49,106 bases of DNA from the NCBI GenBank assembly GCA_020851795.1, contig JADZCA010000113.1, positions 1 to 49,106 on the forward strand, written 5' to 3'. The DNA comes from Planctomycetota bacterium (GTDB lineage Bacteria; Planctomycetota; PLA2; JAEUHO01). Below the pieces are notes generated by a model. The model did no database searches. It had not been told where the DNA came from and was given only the letters and a program-made list of their open reading frames with translations. This document shows positions 21,280 to 30,089 of this stretch, in pieces (positions within the stretch are counted from its first letter, which is position 1; every line of letters starts with the position of its first letter). Position numbers and translations under genes: made by a program.

Positions 21280-24081
21280 TCAGGCCCCCCGCCCGACGTC
21301 GCCCGTGGACGCGCCAGGGTCGTCGCCGCCGCGGCGCGCGTAGGCGAAGGCCGCGATCAGGAGCACCGCGCCGAGCGCCCCCGTCACCGCGACGCGCACC
21401 GGTGTCTCGACGGCGGCGAGGTCGAAGATCGCCACCTTGCCCACGACGAGCCCGAAGCCGGCGAGCGCCACCCACCGCAGGAACGCGTCGCGCAGGCGGA
21501 AGCCGAGCGCGAGCGTCACGCCCGCCGCCAGCGTGCTGTAGACGCTGACGAGCCCGCGCCGCCACGGGTCGGAGGCGACCGGAGCGACGACGTCGAGCAC
21601 CTCGACGAGGCCGACGACGTAGCCCGTCACGACCGCCGCGAGCGCGCACACGGGCGCGAGCGCGTCGCCCCCGCGCGCCCCCGCGCGCCGCGCGAGCGAG
21701 AACCCCGCGACCACCACGGCGCCGGCGAGGAGGCGCGCCCACGCGACCGAGCCGACCGCGTCGAACCGCGGTTGCGCGACCGCCGCGACCCACACCATCG
21801 CCGCCGCCGCGAGCAACGCCGCCCCCGCGCGACGGCTCGGGCGGGCGGTCGGCCCCGGCCGCGCGGCGAGCATCACCGCCGGGAGCGCCACCGCGAGCAC
21901 CTGCGCGGCCGCCGGCCACGCGCCGCCGGGCGACGCGACCGTGCCGAGCGCGTGCGCGGCCGCGAGCGCGACCGTCCCGACGCCGCACCACGTCACGGCG
22001 CGGGGCCCGCGGCGCGCCGCGAGCACCGCCGCGAGCGTCCCCGCCGCGGCGAGCGTCGCCGACTCGATCGCCACCCCCACGTCTTGCGCCGGCAGGGCCG
22101 AGGCCGCCGCGTGGACGACGCGCCACAGCGCGCCGAGGCCCCACGCCGCGGCCGCGACGTCGAGCGCGTCGGCGCGCCAACCCGCGGCGAAGGAGCGGGC
22201 CCCGTGGCGACGCGCGAGCACGAGCGCGGCGACGCCGGCCAGCGCGGAGAGCGTGCCGGCGTCGAGCGCCGACGGCGGGGCCGCGTCGAACCCGCCGAGG
22301 ACGGCGCGCGCGCCCCACGCCGCGCCGAGCGCGACGAGGACGACGAGCGCGGCGCGCGCGAACGCGGGGCCGTCGCCGCGCACGCGCGGGTGCAACGCCC
22401 CGAGCACGAGCAGCGCGCTCGTCGCATGGGAGGCGAGCAGCGCCCCGGGGCCCGCGCCGTCGCCGTGGCCCCACGCCGCGAACGGCCACAGCGCCGCGCC
22501 GAGCAGGCCCACGACCCGCCACGGCACGCGGTCGCCGCGAAGCGCGAGCGCCGCCGCGAGCAGGAGCGCAGGCACGGTCGCGGCGTCGAAGCCCGGGGCG
22601 CGCACGGCCACGACCGCGATCGTGCCGAGCGCGACGGCGAGGCTCGTCGCGCCCTCGCCGACGCCGAGGTAGCCGCGCAGCGCGAGCACGAGCGCGCCCA
22701 CCGCCGCGACGAAGAGGACCGTCGTGCGGTCGGGGCCGAAGGCGAGGGTGAGGTCGGGGCCGACCGAGGTCGCCGCGCCCAGCGCCAGCAGGACGCCGCC
22801 GACGCGCGCGAGCCCGCGCACGAGCGCGTCGGGCGCGCGCACGCGCAGGCGCCGGAGCATCGCGACCGAGAGCCACGCGGCGCCCGCGACGGCGGGCAGC
22901 CAGCGGAGGACGCCGTTCGCCCCGGGCAGCGACGTCCAGACCGACGCGCCCTCGACGAAGCCGACGGCGATCGCGACCAGCGACGCGCGGGCGTCGGTGA
23001 GCCGGCGGGCGAAGGCCCTGCCGGCCCACTCGGGCGCGGTGAAGCCCAGCAGGTAACCCTGCACGTGGAGGTGCGTGGAGACGTCGTGGCGGCCGTGGGC
23101 GACGAGCCAGGTGGCGGCGACGACGAGCGTGGAGACGAGGCCGGCGAGGCGCGCGCGGTGCCAGCCCCACCGCGCTTCGACGACCGCCGACCACCCGTGG
23201 ACCGCGAGCAGGTACACGAGCAACGGCGTGCGGGCGTCCTGCGCGCCGCCGACGAGCACCGGCGCCGCGGCCGCGCCCGCGATCGCGACGAGCGCGAGCG
23301 TCTCGAGGCGCGCGAGGCGGGCGAGCGTCTGGCCGAGCGCGCACGCGCCGGCGAGCAGCGCGACGGCGGTCGTCGGGCCGACGAGGTCGAAGCGCAGCTT
23401 CGCGACGGCGCCCGCGAGGTAGGCCGCGGCGACGCCGCCGCCCCAGAGCAGCGCGAGGTAGACGCGCGAGACGCGAGCCCGCACCACGGCCCCCACGACG
23501 ACGAGCGTCGCCGCGAGGCCGTAGAGCGAGAGCACGCGCGCCAGCGCCGGCACGCGCGCCCACGTCCACTGGCCGAAGTACGCGGCGGCGAGGAGCAGCG
23601 CGGCGACGCCGACCCGACCGAGCACCGAGACGCCGACGAAGCGCTCGAGGTCGCGCGGCGCGGTCGAGGCCGCGGCCGCCTCGGCCGGCGTCGCGGTCGC
23701 GGCGCGGGCGCGCCCCCGTCGCCCGCGCACCGCCTCGCGCGTCGGCGCGGGGACGGGGGCGCGGTCGTCGCGCGACGGCGTCGGGGGCGGCGCGGGCGGG
23801 ACGGGGGCCGCGGGCGTGGGCGCGGGGGCCGGCTCGGGCGCGGGGGGCGCGTCGAGGGAGGGCTGCGCCGCGGCGCGCGACGGCGGCAGGAGCGGCACGG
23901 CGGTCGGTCGCGTGACCTCGGGGGCCTGCGGCGCGAGAGGCGCTTCCGCCGACGAAGCGCCGACGACGCGCTCCGTCGGCGCGACGACCGCGGTGCGGGG
24001 CGCCGAGGGTCGGTGCGGGATCAGCGCTTCGAGCCGCGTGAGCCGCTCCTCGATCCGGGCCAGGCGGTCGGCGACGTCCAT
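21280..24081 (-). CDS. DUF2339 polytopic membrane protein
   Basis: A 933-residue protein of the DUF2339 family, found in many Gram-negative bacteria. It begins with a short coiled coil (DVADRLARIEERLTRLEALI), then a ~120-residue Pro/Ala-rich linker. The diagnostic first membrane segment follows: RFVGVSVLGRVGVAALLLAA. After it come some two dozen hydrophobic helices to the C-terminus. It sits in the inner membrane; its role is unknown, with envelope biogenesis often supposed. ATG at 24081 (GGGGAGA upstream) marks the start of homology; the upstream frame to 24315 overlaps the divergent regulator. The two palindromes in front of it suggest control by that TetR protein. Confidence 0.85.
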   Translation of the reverse strand: MDVADRLARIEERLTRLEALIPHRPSAPRTAVVAPTERVVGASSAEAPLAPQAPEVTRPTAVPLLPPSRAAAQPSLDAPPAPEPAPAPTPAAPVPPAPPPTPSRDDRAPVPAPTREAVRGRRGRARAATATPAEAAAASTAPRDLERFVGVSVLGRVGVAALLLAAAYFGQWTWARVPALARVLSLYGLAATLVVVGAVVRARVSRVYLALLWGGGVAAAYLAGAVAKLRFDLVGPTTAVALLAGACALGQTLARLARLETLALVAIAGAAAAPVLVGGAQDARTPLLVYLLAVHGWSAVVEARWGWHRARLAGLVSTLVVAATWLVAHGRHDVSTHLHVQGYLLGFTAPEWAGRAFARRLTDARASLVAIAVGFVEGASVWTSLPGANGVLRWLPAVAGAAWLSVAMLRRLRVRAPDALVRGLARVGGVLLALGAATSVGPDLTLAFGPDRTTVLFVAAVGALVLALRGYLGVGEGATSLAVALGTIAVVAVRAPGFDAATVPALLLAAALALRGDRVPWRVVGLLGAALWPFAAWGHGDGAGPGALLASHATSALLVLGALHPRVRGDGPAFARAALVVLVALGAAWGARAVLGGFDAAPPSALDAGTLSALAGVAALVLARRHGARSFAAGWRADALDVAAAAWGLGALWRVVHAAASALPAQDVGVAIESATLAAAGTLAAVLAARRGPRAVTWCGVGTVALAAAHALGTVASPGGAWPAAAQVLAVALPAVMLAARPGPTARPSRRAGAALLAAAAMVWVAAVAQPRFDAVGSVAWARLLAGAVVVAGFSLARRAGARGGDALAPVCALAAVVTGYVVGLVEVLDVVAPVASDPWRRGLVSVYSTLAAGVTLALGFRLRDAFLRWVALAGFGLVVGKVAIFDLAAVETPVRVAVTGALGAVLLIAAFAYARRGGDDPGASTGDVGRGA

Positions 24082-24098
24082 CGGGGTCTCCCGGTGAC

Positions 24099-24134
24099 TA
24101 GCGTTTGCTAACTTCCGAAGGTTAGCGTACGCTA
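24099..24134. promoter_or_regulatory. Two palindromic operators between DUF2339 and TetR genes
   Basis: TAGCGTTTGCTA (24099-24110) and TAGCGTACGCTA (24123-24134) are two copies of one 12-bp palindrome. The second is perfect. Their centres are 24 bp apart. They fill most of the 58-bp gap between the divergent genes. The second covers TACGCT (24128-24133), a -10-like hexamer 6 nt before the tetR GTG. Binding there should block both promoters. Confidence 0.7.
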
Positions 24135-24139
24135 GCCTC

Positions 24140-24793
24140 GTGGTCAAGCCCGCCTCGTCCGACCGCCCCCCTCCCCGCCCGGGCCCTCCCCCCGGAAGCC
24201 GGCTGCCCGCCGGGGAGCGGCGGGCGTCGATCCTCGCGGCCGCGTTCCCGCGGTTCGCGGTCCACGGGTTCGAGGGGACGACGACGCGCGACCTCGCCCG
24301 GGCGGCGGGCGTCACCGAGCCGGTGCTCTACCGCCACTTCCCGTCGAAGGAGGCGCTGTTCGCGGCGGTGCTCGAGGAGGCGGCCGGGCGCCTCGTCGCC
24401 GCGCTCGACGCGGCGGTCGGAGGCGCGCGCGGGGCGGGTGCGCGACTCGAGGCGCTCGCGGAGCGGCTCGAGCCGCTGCTGGCGGCGCACGTGGACGAGT
24501 TCCGCGTGCTCAACGGCGCCGCGGCGACGCGGCCGGACGCCGCGACGGCCGGCGCGGTGCGCGAGGCGTACCGACGGCTGGGCGAGCGGCTGGTCGCAGC
24601 GCTCGACGGCGACGGCCTGCGCCCGGGGGTGAGCGCCGAGACCGCCGGGCACCTGCTCCTCGAGATGGGGCTCGGGGCGTCGCTGGCGCGCCCGCTCGGC
24701 GTGCCGGGCGTGTGCCGCGTCGGGTACGGGCGCGAGGTGCTCGCGCTCCTGCTCAGCGCGCTGACGGCGCGCGGGCGGCCGCGTCCGCGTTGA
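24140..24793 (+). CDS. TetR/AcrR-family transcriptional regulator
   Basis: A 217-residue regulator. After a Pro-rich N-terminal tail, the DNA-binding domain (about residues 28-75) is classic: ERRASILAAAFPRFAVHGFE, then TTRDLARAAGVTEPVLYRHF and PSKEALFAAVL. The C-terminal ligand domain is Ala/Leu-rich and helical. The GTG at 24140 sits 6 nt after a -10-like hexamer, so the transcript is probably leaderless. The two palindromes in front are its likely operators, giving autorepression and control of the divergent DUF2339 gene. The ligand is unknown. Confidence 0.88.
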   Translation: MVKPASSDRPPPRPGPPPGSRLPAGERRASILAAAFPRFAVHGFEGTTTRDLARAAGVTEPVLYRHFPSKEALFAAVLEEAAGRLVAALDAAVGGARGAGARLEALAERLEPLLAAHVDEFRVLNGAAATRPDAATAGAVREAYRRLGERLVAALDGDGLRPGVSAETAGHLLLEMGLGASLARPLGVPGVCRVGYGREVLALLLSALTARGRPRPR

Positions 24794-24868
24794 GCCGCGG
24801 CCCACGGCGACCGTCCGACCGGTCGGCGGGGCGGGCGAGGCCCGCGCGAGGGAAGCGCCGCCGGTTCC

Positions 24869-24900
24869 GGAGGGAGGGCGGCCGGAGCCGCCCCCCCTCC
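24869..24900 (+). terminator. Strong stem-loop after the tetR gene
   Basis: GGAGGGAGGGCGGC (24869-24882) pairs with GCCGCCCCCCCTCC (24887-24900) with one mismatch and a CGGA loop. A pyrimidine-rich run containing TTTTCTCC follows about 20 bp later. Apart from this and the promoter at 25132, the 24,794-25,148 gap shows nothing. Confidence 0.6.
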
Positions 24901-25131
24901 TTCCCCTCTTCGGTGCCCCTTTTCTCCAAGGCGGCAGACCTTCGAGGTCCCCTTCCGGCCGTGGCGGCCGGCGCGACGCAGGTCACGTTCTCCCGGGGGC
25001 GCAGGCCCCGCGGTCCTCGGTGGTCGAGTCCGCACGCCGCAGCGCGCGGGCCCTTCACTAGTTCATGGCGAACCTCACCCCCGACCGGACGGGGATTCCC
25101 ACGAGACTCTCGACGCGGCGGCGGGAATGCC

Positions 25132-25137
25132 TATGCT
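25132..25137 (+). promoter_or_regulatory. -10-like hexamer before the sigma-kinase gene
   Basis: TATGCT lies 11 nt before the ATG at 25149. It supports that start over the earlier in-frame start at 25065, whose extra residues are not domain-like. Confidence 0.45.
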
Positions 25138-25148
25138 CCCCCGACCCG

Positions 25149-26609
25149 ATGCCGCCGCCGCCCCCCCCGAACGCGTCGGACAAGCCGCGCTACGACGACG
25201 CGTTCTGGACCGCCCTCGAGCGCTACCGGGCCGGTCTCGAACGCGCGATTCGCGCGCTGATCCCCGATCGGCTGCGGGCGAAGTTTGGGGCGTCGGACGT
25301 GGTGCAGAACGGCTTCGTCAAGGCGTTCGTCCTCTCGGAATCCTTCGACCCGAAGGACCGCGAGGCCCCGCTCCGGTGGCTGACGCGAATCGTCTACTTC
25401 GAGCTGCGCGACGCCATCCGCCGGTTCTCCAAGACCGACGAGCGCGACGTCGCCCGAGAGACGCCCCGCGACGGCCTCGGGAGCGACGCGAGCCCGCCGT
25501 CGCCGTGGCGCTCCGCCGCGTCGGAGGCGGAGGCACGCGAAGCCGAGGCCCTGGTGCGGCGCGCCCTCGACGAGCTGCCGGCGGACCAGCGCGCGGCCAT
25601 CCAGCTCGGCGAGCTGGCCGGGTGGACCGACGCACAGGCGGGCGACGTCCTCGGGAAGAGCGCGGACGCCGTGCGCAAGCTGCGAGACCGCGCCTTCGAC
25701 ACGCTCGCGAAGACGCTCGTGCGCGCAGCCGAGGCCCACGCGGGGCCCGACGCCGAGGCGCCGGCCACCGCGCTTGCCGCCGGCGGTCGCGTCGCGGGCT
25801 ACGTGTTGCGGCGCCCGCTCGGCGAGGGTTCGATGGGGCGCGTCTTCGCCGCCCGACGCGCCGACGGCACGGGCCCCGAGGTCGCGGTGAAGCTCCTCCA
25901 CCCCAGGGTGGCGCGCTCGCCGGACCTCGTCGCGCGGTTCCGGGACGAGGCGACGATCTCGGCGCGGATCGACGGGCCCGGCGTGGTCCGCGTCCTCGAG
26001 GTGATCGGGGGCGATGGGCCCGACGCGCCGGTGGCGATCGTCCTCGAGCTCGTCGAGGGACGCACGCTGCGCAAGGTCGGGGACGCCGACCGACCGATCC
26101 CGCCGGCGCGCTGGCTGCGCATCGCGCGCTCGGCGGCCGCCGCCGTCGCGACGCTGCACGCCCACGGCGTCGTCCACCGCGACCTCAAGCCCGAGAACCT
26201 GCTCGTGCGCGCCGACGACTCCGTGGTCGTGACCGACCTCGGGCTCGCGCGCGCACTCGACGCGGCGAACCGTCGGACCGCGTCGGGCACCTTCGTCGGG
26301 ACGCGCTGGTACGCCGCGCCCGAGCAGTTCCGCGGCCCGCGCAACGCCGTCGGGCCCGCGTCCGACGTGTACGTGCTCGCGCTGACGCTGCACGAGCTGT
26401 GGACGGGCCGCCACCCGTTCGGCGACGGCGCCGACGCGGTGGACCGCTCGATCACCGGCCGCCCGCCCGCGGCGTCGAAGGCGAGGCCCGGCCTGCCTCG
26501 CGGCGCCGACGAGCTGCTCGCGCGGTGCCTCGACCCCGAGCGCGCGAACCGCCCCCGCGACGGCCGTGCGCTCGCCGAGGCGCTCGAGGCGGTCGGCGGC
26601 GCCGCCTGA
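25149..26609 (+). CDS. Sigma factor fused to a Ser/Thr protein kinase
   Basis: A 486-residue two-domain protein. Residues about 10-195 are an ECF-like sigma factor. Region 2 holds ASDVVQNGFVKAF and LRWLTRIVYFELRDAIRRF; region 4 holds LDELPADQRAAIQLGELAGW and KSADAVRKLRDRAFDTLAK. Residues about 215-480 are a Hanks kinase: GEGSMGRVF loop, VAVKLL lysine, HRDLKPENLL, a DLG in place of DFG, and YAAPEQF. No transmembrane segment separates the two halves, so both sit in the cytosol and the kinase may control its own sigma domain in cis. ECF sigma factors with kinase partners are typical of Planctomycetota, but direct fusion is uncommon. A second kinase gene begins 5 bp downstream. Confidence 0.85.
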   Translation: MPPPPPPNASDKPRYDDAFWTALERYRAGLERAIRALIPDRLRAKFGASDVVQNGFVKAFVLSESFDPKDREAPLRWLTRIVYFELRDAIRRFSKTDERDVARETPRDGLGSDASPPSPWRSAASEAEAREAEALVRRALDELPADQRAAIQLGELAGWTDAQAGDVLGKSADAVRKLRDRAFDTLAKTLVRAAEAHAGPDAEAPATALAAGGRVAGYVLRRPLGEGSMGRVFAARRADGTGPEVAVKLLHPRVARSPDLVARFRDEATISARIDGPGVVRVLEVIGGDGPDAPVAIVLELVEGRTLRKVGDADRPIPPARWLRIARSAAAAVATLHAHGVVHRDLKPENLLVRADDSVVVTDLGLARALDAANRRTASGTFVGTRWYAAPEQFRGPRNAVGPASDVYVLALTLHELWTGRHPFGDGADAVDRSITGRPPAASKARPGLPRGADELLARCLDPERANRPRDGRALAEALEAVGGAA

Positions 26610-26614
26610 ACACG

Positions 26615-29600
26615 ATGCGCGTCCCCGAGCTTCCCGACTTCGACTTCGAGGGCGAGAGCGGCCGCGGCGGGTCGGGCTCGGTGCACCGCGCCACCGACCG
26701 ACGGTTGCGCTGCACCGTGGCGGTCAAGTTCGTGCGGGTGGGCGAGACGGGATCGGCCGCCGAGCAGCGCCGTCGCCGGATCCTCGACGAGTCCGCCGCG
26801 GCGGTCCGGCTCACGCACGAGAACGTCGTGCGCCTCTTCGCGACGACGCCCCTCTCGGACGGACGATGGGCGCTCGTGACGGAATGGGTCGAGGGCGGGA
26901 CGCTCGCCCATCGGTGGGCCGAGGGGAGCCGCGCCCCCGCCGACGAGGTCCGCCGCGTGGCGATCGACCTGCTGCGCGCGCTCGCGTTCGTGCACGAGAA
27001 CCGGATCGTGCACGGCGACGTCAAGCCCGAGAACGTGCTGGTCGCCGCCGACGGCCGCGCCAAGCTCGCCGACTTCGGCGTCGCGTCCCTGCGCGAGGAG
27101 CGAGGGGACGGCGTGCCGGGGACGGCGGCCTACCTCTCGCCCGAGGCGTGGCGCGGGAGCGCGCCGACGCCGGCGTGGGACCTCTGGGCGGTCGGGGTGC
27201 TGCTCCACCGCGCGCTGACCGGCACGCTGCCGTTCGACGACGCGGAGCTGCCGCGGCTCTTCTACACGGTGCTCCACGACGCGCCGCCCCCGCTCCCGCC
27301 GGACGTGCCCGAAGACCTCGCGTCGCTCGTCGCGGGGTGCCTCGAGAAGGCGCCCGAGCGCCGGTGGTCGGCGCACGCGGCGCTGCAGGTCCTCGAGCGC
27401 GGTCGGACGCCGGTCGTCGCGGTCACCGCGGCCGCCGGCGCCACGCCGGAGGCCGAGGGACGCGAGGGCGAGCTCGCGACGGTCGTCGCCGCGCTCGGCG
27501 CCGGCACCGAGGACGAGCCGGGCGCGGCCGTCGTGTGGGGTCCGGCGGGACTGGGCAAGTCGGCGCTCCTGCGCGAGGCCGCGAGGGCGTTCGCCGCGCG
27601 CGGCGGGCGGTGGGTCTCGGTGTCGGCCGAACGCGGGGTGCTGCCGTCGCTGCTCGCGGCCGTGCCGCACGAGGACGGCCCCGGCCGCCCGCCGATCGCC
27701 GCGGCGATCGAGCGCGGCCTGCTCGCGCTGGCGGCCGAGCGCCCGGTCGCGGTCGCGGTGGACGACACCCACGAGGCGACGCCCGACGAGATGCGCACGC
27801 TCGCGCGCATCGTGCGCCGCGCGGCGTCGCCGCGGATCGGGTGGGTGCTCGCCGAACGCGCGCCCGCCGGCACCAAGGCCGACGCCCTGCGCGCCGCGAC
27901 GGTGGCGACGCTGCCGACGACGCGCGCGGTCGCGCTGGGCCCGCTCGCCCCCGAGGCGGTGTACGCGATCCTCGAGCGGCGCGCCGACCCGCCGAGCCTC
28001 GCGGCCGACGTCGTCGCGCACGTGGTGCAGCGCGCGGCCGGGAACCCGCTGCTCGCGCTCCAGCTGTTCCGCCACCTGCGCGACACCGGGCTCGTGGCGC
28101 TCCGCGACCGGCGCTGGCAGGCGACCGAGCCCCTCCCCTCGGCGACGACGCCGCCGGAGATCCGCGAGCTCGTCGCGTCGGGGGTCGCGGGGCTCGACGC
28201 CGAGGAGCGCGCGGTGCTCGAGACCGCGGCGCTCGACGGGCTCGCGGTGGACGTGGCCGTCGTCGCCGCGGCGACCGACGCCACCCCGCTGCGCGTGGTG
28301 CGCGCGCTCGAGCGCATGGCGGCGGAGAGCGGGCTCGTGGCGGCCCGCGACGGTCGCTACGAGCTGGTGCACCCCCTCGTGCGCGACGCGGTCGCCGACG
28401 CGGTCCCCGACGCGGTGCGCACCGAGCGCCATCGTCGGCTCGCGCTCGCGAGCGAGGACGCCGTCGGCGCCGCGCCCGAGCGCGTCGGCACCCACTGGGA
28501 GCGCGCGGGCGAGCCGGCGCAGGCGCGCCCGTATCTCGTCCGGGCCGCGCGGGCGGCAGCGGCCCGCATGGAGAACCACCGGACCGTCGCGCTCGCGCAC
28601 CGGGCCGGGCTGCTCCCGCCGCCGCAGGACGACGACGTGCTGCTCGCGGACGCGGACGCGCTGCTCGACGTGGCCTTCGTGTGCGGCAACGCGGGGCTGC
28701 TGGCGGAGCGCGACGACGTCCACCGTCAGCTGCGCGAGGCCGCCGCGCGGAAAGGGCGGGGAGAGGTCGAGGCCCGGGTCGCGGTGCGTCGCACGCTCCA
28801 CCGCGTCGTCCGCGAGACTCCGACGGACGCCGACTTCGCGACGCTGCGGTCGGCGCTCGCGGTGCTCGCGCCCTGCGAGGACCGCACGCGAGCGCTGTAC
28901 GCGCTCGGGCTGGCGTCGAAGGAAGCGGGACGTCTCGACGAGGCGGAGGCGTGGCTCCGGGAGACGGAGCAGGCCGCGAGCGCCTCGGGCGACCTCTCCC
29001 ACGAGGCGTCGGCGCTCGACCAGCGCGGCGGGATCGCGACGCGGCGCGGCCACGCCGAGGAGGCCGGGCGGCTGCACCGGCGCGCCGCCGAGCTGTGCAC
29101 GCGGTCCGGGCGCACCGGGAACGCGCTCGTCAGCGAGGTGAACGCCGTGCTGGCCGACGTCCGCGCCGGACGCCTCGAGGACGCGGCGCCCGCGCTGGCG
29201 CGGCTCGGGCGACGGCTCGAGATCGAGGGGATGGCGCTCTCGTCGTGGTCGGTCGTCGCGGCGCGCGCGGAGGTCCTCTTCGCGCTCGGGCGGTGGGCCG
29301 AGTCGGGCGCCGAGGCCGAGCGGGCGGCGCGCGGCCTCGCCGCCGTCGGCGCCGCGCCGCGCGCCGCCAACGCGCTGCTGCACGCGGCCGAGGTCGCCCT
29401 CGTCACGGGCGACACGGCCCGCGGGCACACCCTCGCCCGCGAGGCCGCCGACCGCGCCGGCGGTCGCTCGGATGCCGACGACCGCGCGATCGAGGCGGCG
29501 GTCGGCTTCGCCCTCGCGGTCTCCGACGCCGCGGCGACGCGGGACGCCCTCGACGAGGCGGCGCGGCGGCGCGCGCTCGCCCCGAGCGCCCACGTCCGCA

Positions 29601-29992
29601 GCGGCGTCGCTTGGCAGCTCGCCGAGTGGATGGCGATCGGCGGCGTCGCGCCGGCCGACACGTCGGCGCTCGCGGCGGAGTCTTCGCCCGACGTCGCGGG
29701 ACCGGGGCCCGCCGCCGAGCTCGTGCTGCGCGCGGTGGCGACGGCGACCGCGGGCCGCGCACAGGCGCCCGAGCTGCTGCGGGTGGCGGCGTCGCTCGAG
29801 GACGGCCCGGTCGGGCTGCGCCGCGAAGGCGTCCGCCTGCTCGCGCGGTGGCTGCGCTGCGGCGCGGCGCGCGCCGCGGGCGACGCACGGGGCGCCGAGC
29901 GAGAACGCGCGGCGGGCGCCGCGGAGGCGCTGCGGCTCGCGCACGCGCCCTGGCGCGCGGCGTTCCGCCCGCCGGAGCCCGCGATCGGCTGA
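26615..29992 (+). CDS. PknK-like kinase-ATPase-TPR regulator
   Basis: A 1,125-residue protein. The N-terminal kinase (about 10-265) has VAVKF, a catalytic loop HGDVKPEN with Gly replacing the usual Arg of HRD, DFG (LADFGVASL) and LSPEAW. Next comes a STAND/AAA-type ATPase with Walker A GPAGLGKS (about 308-316) and VDDTHEA as Walker B. A long helical TPR-like region runs from about 640 to the end (for example EAEAWLRETEQAASASGDLS). The layout matches PknK/AfsR-like signal integrators, but no C-terminal LuxR DNA-binding domain is seen. The sigma-kinase stop lies 5 bp before the ATG, so the two are co-translated. It could scaffold or phosphorylate the fused sigma factor. Confidence 0.85.
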   Translation: MRVPELPDFDFEGESGRGGSGSVHRATDRRLRCTVAVKFVRVGETGSAAEQRRRRILDESAAAVRLTHENVVRLFATTPLSDGRWALVTEWVEGGTLAHRWAEGSRAPADEVRRVAIDLLRALAFVHENRIVHGDVKPENVLVAADGRAKLADFGVASLREERGDGVPGTAAYLSPEAWRGSAPTPAWDLWAVGVLLHRALTGTLPFDDAELPRLFYTVLHDAPPPLPPDVPEDLASLVAGCLEKAPERRWSAHAALQVLERGRTPVVAVTAAAGATPEAEGREGELATVVAALGAGTEDEPGAAVVWGPAGLGKSALLREAARAFAARGGRWVSVSAERGVLPSLLAAVPHEDGPGRPPIAAAIERGLLALAAERPVAVAVDDTHEATPDEMRTLARIVRRAASPRIGWVLAERAPAGTKADALRAATVATLPTTRAVALGPLAPEAVYAILERRADPPSLAADVVAHVVQRAAGNPLLALQLFRHLRDTGLVALRDRRWQATEPLPSATTPPEIRELVASGVAGLDAEERAVLETAALDGLAVDVAVVAAATDATPLRVVRALERMAAESGLVAARDGRYELVHPLVRDAVADAVPDAVRTERHRRLALASEDAVGAAPERVGTHWERAGEPAQARPYLVRAARAAAARMENHRTVALAHRAGLLPPPQDDDVLLADADALLDVAFVCGNAGLLAERDDVHRQLREAAARKGRGEVEARVAVRRTLHRVVRETPTDADFATLRSALAVLAPCEDRTRALYALGLASKEAGRLDEAEAWLRETEQAASASGDLSHEASALDQRGGIATRRGHAEEAGRLHRRAAELCTRSGRTGNALVSEVNAVLADVRAGRLEDAAPALARLGRRLEIEGMALSSWSVVAARAEVLFALGRWAESGAEAERAARGLAAVGAAPRAANALLHAAEVALVTGDTARGHTLAREAADRAGGRSDADDRAIEAAVGFALAVSDAAATRDALDEAARRRALAPSAHVRSGVAWQLAEWMAIGGVAPADTSALAAESSPDVAGPGPAAELVLRAVATATAGRAQAPELLRVAASLEDGPVGLRREGVRLLARWLRCGAARAAGDARGAERERAAGAAEALRLAHAPWRAAFRPPEPAIG

Positions 29993-30035
29993 GCCCGCTC
30001 GCCCGCCGAGTTCACGAGCCGACGAGGTCGGGGCC

Positions 30036-30062
30036 GCGGTGCCGCCCCGAGGGCGGCACCGC
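30036..30062. terminator. Perfect 12-bp hairpin between convergent genes
   Basis: GCGGTGCCGCCC (30036-30047) and GGGCGGCACCGC (30051-30062) with a 3-nt loop. It lies between the PknK-like gene and the convergent Lys-rich-tail gene and can serve both strands. Confidence 0.7.
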
Positions 30063-30089
30063 AGAGATCGAACCGGCGACCGACGGCGG

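Noticed and set aside
19202..23569. A 1,455-codon minus-strand open frame in another frame
   Set aside because: Out-of-frame shadow of the same real genes, rich in Arg/Ala/Gly with no fold signature.
18394..24111. A 1,905-codon plus-strand open frame, Arg/Ala/Gly-rich
   Set aside because: It lies opposite the cytochrome and DUF2339 genes, has no domain pattern and shows the low-complexity residues expected from antisense of GC-rich codons.
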